A stretch of DNA of 38,559 nt from NCBI GenBank assembly GCA_017440085.1, contig JAFSHW010000021.1:1-38559 (forward strand), read 5' to 3'. Below are positions 8,497 through 17,729 of the stretch, piece after piece. A program made the translations under genes and the position numbers. The notes beneath the pieces are model-generated. The model was not told where the DNA came from, made no database searches, and saw only the letters and a list, made by a program, of their open reading frames with translations. Source of the DNA: Clostridia bacterium (GTDB taxonomy: Bacteria > Bacillota > Clostridia > Oscillospirales > UBA644). Each line of letters begins with the position of its first letter. The first letter of the stretch is position 1.

Positions 8497-11136
8497 ATGA
8501 AAAAAGAATTTAAATTCAAAAAAATATTTACAGCCGCCGCATTGATAATTCTCTCTGCGGCGACAGTTTCCTGCGGAAAATATACTCCTGCAGGAACAAA
8601 TCCAAACGACCCAAATGAAAATACAGGCAAAACACCTGCAATCATAACGGTAAAGGATGGAGAATACTCTTTGGTAAAAAGCCAAGGGTACGACAGCTAT
8701 AAAGCAGTAAACTACTTTTCAGTTCTCAATAATTTTAATGCAGACGGCAAAACCGACGACAGCAAAAATCTGCAAAATCTTCTTGATAAAGCAGCAAAAA
8801 GCGGCGGAACGGTATATCTTCCAAAAGGAAAATACAGGCTTGAAAACACAGTAAATATTCCGGAAAACGTAACCTTGACAGGAGATTTCACAAGCCCTAG
8901 ATCCGCATCGGGAAGTGACGATTGCACGGTATTCATTGTTGCTGAAAACGAAAACACTCTGAAAAAGCCCCTTTTCACCTTAAACGGAGGCTCAAAGCTG
9001 ACGGAAATAACCATTTTCTACGAAGGTCAGCATTACGATAACGTAAAAACATACCCTTACGCAATAGAGCACCATTCGGGAAAAACTGCGGAAATTTCTT
9101 ACGTTACTATTATAAACGCAGCAAAAGGAATCAAGCTTTCAAGCACAGAAGCGAAAGAGGTTTCGCTTGCAAATATCTATATGACTGCGACCCAAAGCGG
9201 TATTTACGCGCTTTTCTGCTCTGAAAAGCTTGAAATCACAGATATTTTCATTGACCCATCAATTTGGTTCAACTGCGACCTTTGCACGGAGGACCATACT
9301 GCAGAAGCGAAAATATTAACCTCAAAAATAAAAGAGGGGCTTACTGCAATTTCAATCACAGCAACTGCGGACGCATACTTTGACGATATTAAAATCAATA
9401 CTTGTAACATAGGCGTTAAAGTGGATATTCCTTCGATTACGGAAAAAACTCCTCTGTTTTCAGACGTGACGGTTACGGAAGCGGCAAGTTCTGCGCTAAA
9501 TTTGGTCTCCGCACCTAAAACGGGAATGGCGTTTGCAAAATGCTCCTTCAGAACTGACGACAGAAATAATTCAAAAGACGTAAAGATTGAAAAAAATTAC
9601 CTTGCGCCCACTGTTTTTAACTCCTGTTCATTCAGAGGTAGCCCCTCTTATTCAGTTTTCAGTGAAGGAAATTCTCTCCTTTCGTTCGTTGGTTGCGATT
9701 TTATTTCCTGGAAAGAATCCGCAATTTACTCCACGGATAAAATGATTTCAGCTTCAGGCGGAGGATTTAACTCCTCAGGCAATCTTGCTGATTTAACTGA
9801 TACCACGGTAGGAATTTTTGCAATCGACAGTATTTACGCAAACCACGATCAGGAAGAAAATCCTACGGTTTTCGTAGCTAAAACAAAGAACGAATACACC
9901 GTAGACAGAATTACAGACACTTGGTTTGAAGACTTGACCTCAAGCTTCACCATTAGCGGAAAAATCTACAAAGCAGAAGATTTCGGGATTTCAAACACAG
10001 CACCCGATAACTCTATGGCACTTCAAATGGCGATAAACACCGCAAATCAAAACGGCGGAGGTACTGTATTTATAAAGGAAGGTAATTACAAATTCCTTAA
10101 TGAAGTTGAAGTTCTTGAAGGTGTCAGAATTCAAGGATCCGGCAATTCAGAAACGGTTTTGGAATTTAGCAAAACGGAATCCAAGGCGTTTTTGAACCTT
10201 AAAGGTAATAACAAAATCGAAGGCCTTACCCTTAAATACACAGGCTCCCAAACTGCGGAAGAGGCGGCGGAAAATCCAATTAAAGCAATCTACTCCGAAA
10301 GTGCAAACCTCAAAATTTCAAACGTAAACTTCACAAAGGTTCACTATGCAATTTACCTTTCAGGGGCAGAGAATATCACCGTTGAAAATCTTGTAGGGTC
10401 TGCGGTAATCGGAGGTATTTACGCCGAGCATTGCGACTTTATGCACCTTGAAGACGTTGAATTTACGAAAAACGGACTTAGCGAAGATGTTATCAAATAC
10501 CAACACGAGAAATTTGTTGCGGTTATGATAAGAGAATGCACGGGTACTCTTTGCGAAAACCTTACTTCAGACAACGGAGACTATCTTATTTACCTCAATT
10601 CCGAAAAGGTTGACGTTGTGCCCGAAGAACCTTCCGCGGCTATAAAGGGTCTTTTTGCTGAAAACGTATACTCCGCTTTCGCAATAAATAAATATGACTT
10701 TGCAGCCGTAGTAAACGTATCTTCAGACACTGCAATCTACGGCACCAACGCATACAACGCCACAACATTTGCAGGCAACAGAGGGAACCTTTGCATATAC
10801 AACGTAATCGGCAAAGGTGACGTTACCGGAGGCATTTACCTTCGCGGAGGCAACGTATCAATTCAATCCTGCATTTTCAACACCTGCGGCTCAACCGCAA
10901 TAAGAAGCGACAGCTCCACGGCGGAAATTATAGGATGCATTTTCCTTGACAAAGGTGTTTCCTACCACGCTGAGGTGTCTTCAGGTTCCCTTTCTTTCGT
11001 GGCGAATATAATTGATTCTAATTCAAGTTTCGCTGGAATAGAAAGGTCATATCTGAAAAAATATTCGTCCTCAGAAGCAGCATTTACGGAAGAATACAAT
11101 TTTGTTCCAATATCAGAATTGACCCCTGGGACATAA
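8497..11136 (+). CDS. Large lipoprotein with two pectate-lyase-type beta-helix domains
   Basis: An 879-residue lipoprotein (lipobox ATVSC, Cys26). Near residue 70 begins a typical Pectate_lyase_3/GH28-like entry: FNADGKTDDSKNLQNLLDKA followed by GGTVYLPKGKYRL. The same entry recurs near residue 500 (DNSMALQMAINTANQNGGGT, then VFIKEGNYKF), so the protein has two right-handed beta-helix units in tandem. Such folds occur in polysaccharide lyases, hydrolases, epimerases and binding proteins; I see no clear catalytic residues, so the substrate stays open. It starts 3 bases after the M23 gene, with no strong ribosome binding site, so translation is probably coupled. Confidence 0.8.
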   Translation: MKKEFKFKKIFTAAALIILSAATVSCGKYTPAGTNPNDPNENTGKTPAIITVKDGEYSLVKSQGYDSYKAVNYFSVLNNFNADGKTDDSKNLQNLLDKAAKSGGTVYLPKGKYRLENTVNIPENVTLTGDFTSPRSASGSDDCTVFIVAENENTLKKPLFTLNGGSKLTEITIFYEGQHYDNVKTYPYAIEHHSGKTAEISYVTIINAAKGIKLSSTEAKEVSLANIYMTATQSGIYALFCSEKLEITDIFIDPSIWFNCDLCTEDHTAEAKILTSKIKEGLTAISITATADAYFDDIKINTCNIGVKVDIPSITEKTPLFSDVTVTEAASSALNLVSAPKTGMAFAKCSFRTDDRNNSKDVKIEKNYLAPTVFNSCSFRGSPSYSVFSEGNSLLSFVGCDFISWKESAIYSTDKMISASGGGFNSSGNLADLTDTTVGIFAIDSIYANHDQEENPTVFVAKTKNEYTVDRITDTWFEDLTSSFTISGKIYKAEDFGISNTAPDNSMALQMAINTANQNGGGTVFIKEGNYKFLNEVEVLEGVRIQGSGNSETVLEFSKTESKAFLNLKGNNKIEGLTLKYTGSQTAEEAAENPIKAIYSESANLKISNVNFTKVHYAIYLSGAENITVENLVGSAVIGGIYAEHCDFMHLEDVEFTKNGLSEDVIKYQHEKFVAVMIRECTGTLCENLTSDNGDYLIYLNSEKVDVVPEEPSAAIKGLFAENVYSAFAINKYDFAAVVNVSSDTAIYGTNAYNATTFAGNRGNLCIYNVIGKGDVTGGIYLRGGNVSIQSCIFNTCGSTAIRSDSSTAEIIGCIFLDKGVSYHAEVSSGSLSFVANIIDSNSSFAGIERSYLKKYSSSEAAFTEEYNFVPISELTPGT

Positions 11137-11180
11137 AACAACGTACCGAGAGTTTTCATCTCCCGGTACGTTGTTTTTAT
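11137..11180. terminator. Strong bidirectional terminator
   Basis: A 16-position stem with one A.C mismatch (11137-11152 with 11160-11175), 7-base loop and a T-run (11174-11178). On the other strand an A-rich flank also gives a U-tract. It sits between the convergent beta-helix and M14 genes and overlaps the stop region of the latter. Confidence 0.92.
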
Positions 11181-12256
11181 TTTTTAAGCTTAGCTTTTCT
11201 TGCTTCAGAACTCTTATTTTCAAGAGTCCATTTAAACAAACATTCCATAAAAATCATATGACTGCGATATATTTGGTCATTTGTTAATCTGTAATCGTCA
11301 GAATCACAAAGCCCCTGGTTTGATTCGTAGGTCACACAGGGTTCACCACATACGTGAAAAATTGCAGATGTGAGCATAAAGGGTGGCAAGCCCATATCCT
11401 CCCCACCTGTTTTTTCAAAATTTTTATGTATCATTTTGAAAATGAGTTCTTCCTTAGCAAACGCCTCTGTTGCCATATTCGCAACTTCCATCATCTGACG
11501 GCGAGCATCTGCGTTAATATAGCTCACGGGGAAGTAGGTATTGAAAGTATTTCCGCCGCCGTGGAAAAGAAGACTGAAATCAGGAGCGTTATCGCGGCAT
11601 ATTTTAAGAACGTTTTTCACTTCATTACAAGGATTCACCAGATAATCGTCGTGCATCATATTCACACCGTCATCGTTGAAATATCCGCCCAAATGCCCTG
11701 AAACCTCTTTGATTGGGTGAATCATTTTGCATTCGGGGTAGCCACAAAGTTCACCGTTCTTCCATGTACCCTGATTATAATAACGAAGGTCGTAAAATGA
11801 ATGGCCAACGAAATTATCAAAAGGGATTCTGGCTCTACCATCTGGGTTACACATTGGCATAAAAACTAAATGAAGCTTTTCTGAAAGAGAAAGAAGATCG
11901 TCGTTTCTGTTGCCTGCTAAATCCACGCCCGTTTCAAGAAGGCTTATAAGATTCATTAAGGCAACAGTACCTTCAAATTCCCCACCGTGAATACAGCCTG
12001 CTAAATATACTGTTGGAACGTAGTCTTCTCCTGTTTTATCAGCATAGCATCTGTAATCGAAAGCTCCAAGCGCACTTGACAAGGATGCTTTAGATTTGGG
12101 AAGGTTACTTTTCCCGTACTCTATTGCATAAATAGGTCTGTTTCCTGCTGAGGGTAAAAGTTTAGTGACTTTTCCTTTTTTTATCTTCTTTATATCTTCG
12201 TTAACAGCATCAACGCTTGAATGCCAATAAACGGGAGGAGTAACAATTTCTTTCAT
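11177..12256 (-). CDS. M14-family zinc carboxypeptidase-like enzyme, cytoplasmic
   Basis: A 359-residue protein with the M14 layout: zinc ligands His90 and Glu93 in CIHGGEFEG, the NPDGRAR segment (137-143), third ligand His232 in LLFHGGG, and a late Glu in VTYESNQG as candidate general base. There is no signal peptide. M14 enzymes remove C-terminal residues or act on related amide bonds (also succinylglutamate desuccinylases); the natural substrate is unknown. The ATG at 12256 follows AAGGGG by 7 bases; a longer reading frame to 12325 would overlap the upstream gene and lacks a site. It lies 13 bases after the PL8-like gene, so both are one transcript. Confidence 0.85.
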   Translation of the reverse strand: MKEIVTPPVYWHSSVDAVNEDIKKIKKGKVTKLLPSAGNRPIYAIEYGKSNLPKSKASLSSALGAFDYRCYADKTGEDYVPTVYLAGCIHGGEFEGTVALMNLISLLETGVDLAGNRNDDLLSLSEKLHLVFMPMCNPDGRARIPFDNFVGHSFYDLRYYNQGTWKNGELCGYPECKMIHPIKEVSGHLGGYFNDDGVNMMHDDYLVNPCNEVKNVLKICRDNAPDFSLLFHGGGNTFNTYFPVSYINADARRQMMEVANMATEAFAKEELIFKMIHKNFEKTGGEDMGLPPFMLTSAIFHVCGEPCVTYESNQGLCDSDDYRLTNDQIYRSHMIFMECLFKWTLENKSSEARKAKLKK

Positions 12257-12269
12257 AACAATTCCCCTT

Positions 12270-15167
12270 TCAATTACATTTAAACGTAGCCTCGTATCCT
12301 TCACCTTCGGAAGATGAAACGTCAAGAGTTAATTTCGTTACGTCAGCACAGTCCACGGCATAACGATCGTGAGCAGAAACCAAAGAGAGATTCTTTGAAA
12401 TTTCAACATTAACTCTTTCCGTTTTATTGGTAGGCTCACATATCTTAATTTTAAATTCTCTACCCTTTTCGGAAAACGTAACCAAGCAAGCCCTATCAAC
12501 CTTAATTCCGGAGCATTCACCTGCTTCGTAGAAAATAATTCCCGTTACCCCCAAAGTTTTTTCTCTAACAGCCTGACATTCAGAAGTATTTGAAATTATC
12601 TCGAAGTCTGGGTTTGCGGAATATTTTGCAAGCTTTTCATCTGTTGCGTAAGGAAGAACCGCGTATGCGTAGGTTGCATTTTGAGGATTTTCACCGTGGT
12701 TTATCATTATTTCAATAAAAGGACGGTCCTTTTTAGCATATTCAGGAACGATTATCTGTTCCTTAGTTTCTTCCTGCTTAATGGAATAAAAATATTTGTT
12801 AACAGAAACCTTAGGAGCATCAATAAAAACGAAACCTGCAAATCCTTCAACTCTTGCGTAAGAGGGATTGTCAAAAATATAATCAAAAATATCAATGGGC
12901 ATTTCTTTTCCGTTTACGGAAATAAGGTCTGTTCCATTTTCGTTTACTTCAGTCTTCACAAGCCTTCTGTGCTCAACAATGGTATTGACATCCGCATTCA
13001 TAGTAGAGCTTATACCTGCTCCGAGACACACGCATTCATCGTCGAACATAAAATAGGATTTTCTTGCAACCAGGTCGTTGGGAAACTTAGGAAGCCCTCC
13101 ACCATATCCAGTATCAACATAGGCATCATCGCCAACTTCCATATTGTAACATTGATAATCCATACCTGCAACAATATATTTGCCTTCAAAATCCATACAG
13201 CCAACTTTATCAGAGGGTGGAATCCAACCCTCTGAAATAGAAACTTCCGGTCGAGTACGAATGTCAACCGTAGTTCCCGGGATTCTATGCGCCAAACGCT
13301 TATTCATACTGAAGTTAATACCATCAAAAGCATTTTTGTCATTATTCGTATAAAGATACAAACCTCCGTCATTCATATACCACCCCGTATAGTTTTCGTG
13401 GTTGATACATTCATAGCTTATATGACGATATGAAGGCATAGAAACAGTAAAGGCATAATCATTCTTATGCTGAGTTGCTCTATCTGCAGTAAACCACGCA
13501 TGAGCGCATGTATAATCGTTTTCTCCCGATATAGAGTCGTCATTGAGAATATCAACAACTATGGGGAGATGGGATATGGTACAGCCTGATTTCAATGCCT
13601 CTGTATTTTCAGGCTCTGCTATACTATATTTAATAAAGTGCTTGATTTCAGCATCCTCTTCCGGACCGTAAATTCCAATCATAGGAAGAATCCCACAGAG
13701 TACTCCAATTCCCTGACGGATTTCAGTACCATTACCGGCTCTGCCCATAAAGCACGTAAAACCTCTGCCTCGATACATTGCGGCTTCATACATATATTTG
13801 AAAAGCATATACTGATTATAACATCGGGGGCTTATAAATTCAAGAGGTGTGTTTGCTAAAATTGAACCGACCTTCAGTACTCTGTCAAGATTTGAAAGAC
13901 CGTAAACCATATTATAAGGTAAGTTATGCTGATAATTGCAATAATCCGTATGAGTTCCCGGACCGGTCAACACTATATCAAGCATAACATGATAACCATT
14001 ATATGAGATAGTAAGCCTTTCGGGGTCTTCAAGAATAAGAGCACACTTCGTACCTACGGACATTCTTCCCGAGCATTGATCCTGAGTATAAAGTAACCGC
14101 CAGTTATCAAGGAACCACTTAAAGGGCTTAATATATTTAAATATATCCTCTTTTGAAAGCTGATTTTCCATAATCAAAAGAATATCCGTAAGAGCTTCCG
14201 GTCCGCCAACATACCAATGCCACCAGTTGAAGTCTTTAATATCACGCCAACCTCGACCTTCAATTTCAGCGTCTCCGTACATATGCTCATTCATCCATTT
14301 AAGTCCAAAAATAATTGCATTTTCGAGCTCGTCATTATGGTAAAGCTCGCTACCGTAGGTTCCCCACGCAAGAGCCATATCCCTGATTTTAGCATATTGT
14401 TCCATAATATCATCCGTAACGCTTGGAGGATTTTCACCCCAAAGAATAACAGCATTTTTATCACGATTCATAGTGGACATAAGGCTAAGTGCGGAAGTTG
14501 CGCGGCTATGCACTTTTCTCATAATATCAGCATCGTTCATATCTATAAGTTCAGGTGTTCCCAACAGGAATTTTCGCCAATTATCCTTAGCCATAACGTA
14601 ATCTTTATGGGTAAATCTATATGCATCGTAGTAACCAACAGCCTCCCTTGCTGCGGCAATTTCAAGAGCGGAATTTTTAATTACAGCACTTTTAAGCTGT
14701 GAAATAACGTCCTCTTTACCTATCAGTATAAGTCTGTTTTTATAGCAGAAATATACGCTGAACCCTAGAACCTGCGCAAATTCAGCTATGGGAATATAAA
14801 TATGGCTGAGAAATTCGAAAGGCTTCGTTTGGAATTCACCCTCAACGCCATTTACATAGTATGATGATTCACCCACCTTGAATTTCAGAGTTTTTTCATT
14901 GACGGTAATGAAATCTTCTCCGTATTCACATCCCTCCAGAACTCTGAATACAGATATTGGGGAAACTGTTACTCCAGACCTTAATTCCGTTCTGACTTTA
15001 TAATTTTCAGAGTCGATCTGAATTCTTTCACCTTTATAATAAATGTTTTTATTGTAAATAAAAACTCCTAGCACGCCCTTTTTCGTGTAAAACTCGTATT
15101 CAGCAAGATCTTCCAGCGTAAAAGCATCAAGTTGGAACTTTTCCATTTTTACCATTTTAAAAACCAT
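12270..15167 (-). CDS. Polysaccharide lyase family 8-like enzyme without signal peptide
   Basis: Up to 965 residues. Residues about 105-152 look like a stalk/copper-amine-oxidase N-type domain (IYIPIAEFAQVLGFSVYF). From about 165 follows an alpha/alpha toroid with PL8 landmarks: Asn314 in NWWHWYVGGPEAL, His414 and Tyr422 in NYQHNLPYNMVYG, and Arg466/468 in YRGRGF, positioned like the catalytic Asn, His, Tyr and Arg of hyaluronate and xanthan lyases. The C-terminal beta-sandwich has KSYFMFDDECVCLGAGI, also typical. PL8 enzymes cut uronic acid-containing polymers by beta-elimination. Oddly, no signal peptide is present whichever start is used (15167, 15155 or 15146); a GGATGG site favours 15155. 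The substrate is not predictable. Confidence 0.85.
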   Translation of the reverse strand: MVFKMVKMEKFQLDAFTLEDLAEYEFYTKKGVLGVFIYNKNIYYKGERIQIDSENYKVRTELRSGVTVSPISVFRVLEGCEYGEDFITVNEKTLKFKVGESSYYVNGVEGEFQTKPFEFLSHIYIPIAEFAQVLGFSVYFCYKNRLILIGKEDVISQLKSAVIKNSALEIAAAREAVGYYDAYRFTHKDYVMAKDNWRKFLLGTPELIDMNDADIMRKVHSRATSALSLMSTMNRDKNAVILWGENPPSVTDDIMEQYAKIRDMALAWGTYGSELYHNDELENAIIFGLKWMNEHMYGDAEIEGRGWRDIKDFNWWHWYVGGPEALTDILLIMENQLSKEDIFKYIKPFKWFLDNWRLLYTQDQCSGRMSVGTKCALILEDPERLTISYNGYHVMLDIVLTGPGTHTDYCNYQHNLPYNMVYGLSNLDRVLKVGSILANTPLEFISPRCYNQYMLFKYMYEAAMYRGRGFTCFMGRAGNGTEIRQGIGVLCGILPMIGIYGPEEDAEIKHFIKYSIAEPENTEALKSGCTISHLPIVVDILNDDSISGENDYTCAHAWFTADRATQHKNDYAFTVSMPSYRHISYECINHENYTGWYMNDGGLYLYTNNDKNAFDGINFSMNKRLAHRIPGTTVDIRTRPEVSISEGWIPPSDKVGCMDFEGKYIVAGMDYQCYNMEVGDDAYVDTGYGGGLPKFPNDLVARKSYFMFDDECVCLGAGISSTMNADVNTIVEHRRLVKTEVNENGTDLISVNGKEMPIDIFDYIFDNPSYARVEGFAGFVFIDAPKVSVNKYFYSIKQEETKEQIIVPEYAKKDRPFIEIMINHGENPQNATYAYAVLPYATDEKLAKYSANPDFEIISNTSECQAVREKTLGVTGIIFYEAGECSGIKVDRACLVTFSEKGREFKIKICEPTNKTERVNVEISKNLSLVSAHDRYAVDCADVTKLTLDVSSSEGEGYEATFKCN

Positions 15168-15445
15168 CCATTTTAAGTTTTTTTAAGGAGATTGTAGCAT
15201 AGTAATTATAAAAATAAAGGACCTTTTTATAAAAAAAATTTGACTTTATTTTTACGATTTGAAACAAATTAAAACAGAGGTTTTTGAAAAAAAGATTTGT
15301 TATTAACACTCTTCTCAAGCCGTTATGATTACTATTGTAATGTACATTTTTCACAAATTTTCGGTTGAAAACAATAAGCAAAATATATGTTTTGCAAGAA
15401 AATTAGTCTAAAACTTAAAATTTTGTATTTTTTGTAAATTTACTA
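15168..15445. other. AT-rich intergenic region between divergent genes
   Basis: This gap separates the minus-strand PL8-like gene and the plus-strand EF-G-like gene. For the PL8-like gene only a weak candidate promoter is visible (TTTATA 15228-15233, TATAAT 15205-15210, 17-bp spacer, minus strand). The rest is AT-rich without a gene, repeat or recognisable RNA. Confidence 0.5.
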
Positions 15446-15474
15446 TTGATTTTTTTATGGATTTAGTGTATAAT
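15446..15474 (+). promoter_or_regulatory. Promoter of the EF-G-like gene
   Basis: TTGATT (15446-15451) and TATAAT (15469-15474) with a 17-bp spacer. It leaves a leader of about 90 nt. Confidence 0.8.
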
Positions 15475-15517
15475 ATATCCATAGCGAAAATCACGCTAAC
15501 TCAGTAAAATAATCGGC

Positions 15518-15550
15518 GTTCGAATCCGCTTACGGAAAGGGATTCTGAAC
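15518..15550 (+). promoter_or_regulatory. Leader hairpin just before the EF-G-like ribosome binding site
   Basis: GTTCGAATCC (15518-15527) pairs with GGATTC (15540-15545) and, after a bulged T, GAAC (15547-15550), a 10-bp stem with a 12-base loop. It ends a few bases before AAAGGAG. A translational control role is possible; nothing shows which signal it would sense. Confidence 0.5.
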
Positions 15551-15569
15551 CGAAAGGAGATAAATCAAA

Positions 15570-17594
15570 ATGAAATACCCCGTAGATAAAATCAGAAATA
15601 TTTGCCTTATCGGCCACGGAGGAGACGGTAAAACTTCTCTTATGGAAGCTATGCTTTATTTCACAGGCGCAATTGACAGACTCGGCAAAACTTACGACGG
15701 AAACACAGTAAGCGACTTTGACCCCGAAGAAATTAAAAGAAAAATCTCCATTTCAGCTTCAATCGCTCCTATTGAATGGAGAGACCATATTATAAACGTA
15801 ATTGATACTCCGGGATATTTCGACTTTGAAGCAGAAGTTCTCCAGGGTATCAACGCTACGGCATCTGCAGTTATCGTTCTTTCCGCAAAAGACGGCGTTA
15901 ACGTAGGCACCGAAAAAGCTTTCAAACTCACTAAAAAATACAGAAGACCCGCATTCTTCTTTATGTCAAAAGTATATGAAGACCACAGCGATTTCTACGG
16001 CACTTTCGAACAGATCAAGAAAATGTGCGGTAAGTCAGCTTGTCTTATAAACCTTCCCCTTGAAGAAGACGGCGTAACGGTAAACGGTTTCGTAAACCTT
16101 ATTGACCTCAAGGGTAGAAAGAACGTAAACGGCAAAGTAGTTGAAGTTCCCGTTCCTGAAGAAATGCAAGATAAAATTGAGCTTTACAGAGACGTTCTTA
16201 ACGAAACAATCGCTGAAACCAGTGACGTTATGATGGAAAAATATTTCGCAGGCGAACCCTACACGGAAGATGAATACAAGCAGGCTATCAAAAAAGGTCT
16301 TAAAGATGCTACAATTACTCCCGTTCTCGGCGGTTCTTCTATGACTATGGAAGGTCTCCCATCTGCTCTCAACTTTATCATTGACTATATGCCTCAGCCC
16401 GACGTTAAACCCAACGACCCCACATCAGCTTACATATTCAAAACAGTTGCTGACCCCTTCGTTGGTAAAATGTCTTACTTCAAGATTCTTGCAGGTAAAG
16501 TTACTCCAGGAACAGTTCTCTATAACTCCAGAAACGGTGCTCCCGAAAAGATTTCCCACATTTACGTTATGAAGGGCAAAAAGCAGATCGAAGTTCAGGA
16601 ATTGGGCGCAGGTGACATCGGCGTAGTTACCAAACTTGCTTCAGTCAACACAGGCGACTATTTGAGAGCTCCCGGTGGCAAAGCAGAACTTGACGCTATT
16701 GACTATCCGAAGCCCTGCTATTCCAGAGCAATCACACCCAAAACAAAGGGTGATGAAGATAAGATTTCTCAGGGTCTCCAAAAACTTTCCGAAGAAGATA
16801 AGACTATCGCATACGTTAACAACGCTGAAACTCACGAACAGATTATCAGCGGTTTGGGTGACACTCACCTTGACGTAATCGTAAGCAAGCTGAAATCCAA
16901 ATTCGGTGTGGAAGTTCAGCTTAAAGAAGCAAAAGTTCCCTACCGCGAAGCTATCCGCAAGAAGGTTAAGCAGCAGGGTAAACATAAGAAACAAAGTGGT
17001 GGCCACGGTCAGTACGGTGACGTTTGGATTGAATTCGAACCCCACGACGGCGAAGATATGATCTTTGAAGAAAAGATTTTCGGCGGCGCAGTTCCCAAGA
17101 ACTTCTTCCCCGCTGTTGAAAAGGGCCTCCGTGAATGTTGCGAAAGAGGCGTTCTTGCTCACTACCCCGTAGTTGGCTTGAAAGCAACTCTCGTTGACGG
17201 CTCTTACCACGACGTTGACTCTTCAGAAATGTCCTTCAAAATGGCAGCTTCCATCGCTTTCAAAGAAGGCTTGAAGAATGCAGCCCCCACAATCCTCGAA
17301 CCTATCGGAAACCTTGAAGTTATCGTTCCCGAAAAGATTATGGGTGACGTAATCGGAGACATCAACAAGCGCAGAGGTCAGATTTTGGGTATGGAACCTG
17401 CAGAAGAACCCGGTTACCAGAAGGTTTCCGCAACAGTTCCTATGTCAGAAATGTCCAGCTACGCAATTGAACTCCGTTCAATGTCTAGAGGCAGAGGCTC
17501 ATTTGACCTGGAATTTGCTTCCTATCAGGATGCTCCCGCAAACATTGCTCAGAAGGTCATCGAAGCTGCTAAATCCGACGGCGACGAAGATTGA
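15570..17594 (+). CDS. EF-G-like translational GTPase with degenerate G4 motif
   Basis: A 674-residue protein with the full EF-G domain order: G domain, domain II, domain III, domain IV (QSGGHGQYGDVWIEF, VDSSEMSFKMAASIAFKEG) and domain V. The P-loop is intact (GHGGDGKTS, 15-23). The switch II motif reads DTPGYFDF (79-86) with Tyr instead of the catalytic His; this is usual for a subfamily of EF-G paralogues in Clostridia. The nucleotide-specificity NKxD motif is SKVY (133-136), a change I do not expect even in that subfamily. It is probably not the housekeeping fusA, which normally sits beside rpsL/rpsG/tuf. Possible roles are ribosome recycling or rescue, or a non-canonical GTPase. AAAGGAG precedes the ATG. 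Confidence 0.9.
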   Translation: MKYPVDKIRNICLIGHGGDGKTSLMEAMLYFTGAIDRLGKTYDGNTVSDFDPEEIKRKISISASIAPIEWRDHIINVIDTPGYFDFEAEVLQGINATASAVIVLSAKDGVNVGTEKAFKLTKKYRRPAFFFMSKVYEDHSDFYGTFEQIKKMCGKSACLINLPLEEDGVTVNGFVNLIDLKGRKNVNGKVVEVPVPEEMQDKIELYRDVLNETIAETSDVMMEKYFAGEPYTEDEYKQAIKKGLKDATITPVLGGSSMTMEGLPSALNFIIDYMPQPDVKPNDPTSAYIFKTVADPFVGKMSYFKILAGKVTPGTVLYNSRNGAPEKISHIYVMKGKKQIEVQELGAGDIGVVTKLASVNTGDYLRAPGGKAELDAIDYPKPCYSRAITPKTKGDEDKISQGLQKLSEEDKTIAYVNNAETHEQIISGLGDTHLDVIVSKLKSKFGVEVQLKEAKVPYREAIRKKVKQQGKHKKQSGGHGQYGDVWIEFEPHDGEDMIFEEKIFGGAVPKNFFPAVEKGLRECCERGVLAHYPVVGLKATLVDGSYHDVDSSEMSFKMAASIAFKEGLKNAAPTILEPIGNLEVIVPEKIMGDVIGDINKRRGQILGMEPAEEPGYQKVSATVPMSEMSSYAIELRSMSRGRGSFDLEFASYQDAPANIAQKVIEAAKSDGDED

Positions 17595-17618
17595 TTTAAG
17601 TAAGTTAATATAGTTTAT

Positions 17619-17655
17619 AATAAAGGTGACTTCGCTTAGTCACCTTTATTTTTAT
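17619..17655 (+). terminator. Terminator of the EF-G-like gene
   Basis: A 12-bp perfect stem (17619-17630 with 17639-17650), 8-base loop, followed by a T-rich run. Confidence 0.93.
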
Positions 17656-17665
17656 GCCAATAAGG

Positions 17666-17694
17666 TTGACAAATGCCTTATTCTATGGTACAAT
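17666..17694 (+). promoter_or_regulatory. Promoter of the GH78-like gene
   Basis: TTGACA (17666-17671) and TACAAT (17689-17694), 17-bp spacer, extended -10 TG. An in-frame ATG inside this spacer (17673) cannot be the start. Confidence 0.85.
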
Positions 17695-17729
17695 TAAATA
17701 AAAAAATCTCAGCCCAAAGAGGTCTCAAC

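Noticed and set aside
14217..14702. 161-codon plus-strand frame opposite the PL8-like gene.
   Set aside because: No ribosome binding site, no recognisable domain, and it lies wholly within a conserved gene on the other strand.
15514..15530. GTTCGAATCC resembles a tRNA T-loop, suggesting a tRNA gene before the EF-G-like gene.
   Set aside because: No matching T-stem, anticodon arm or acceptor stem surrounds it; the bases instead form the leader hairpin.
16641..17210. 189-codon minus-strand frame opposite the EF-G-like gene.
   Set aside because: A product of codon bias in a conserved GTPase gene; no start signal or family features.
17673..17729. Upstream in-frame ATG for the GH78-like protein.
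   Set aside because: It lies inside the promoter spacer between the -35 and -10 boxes.
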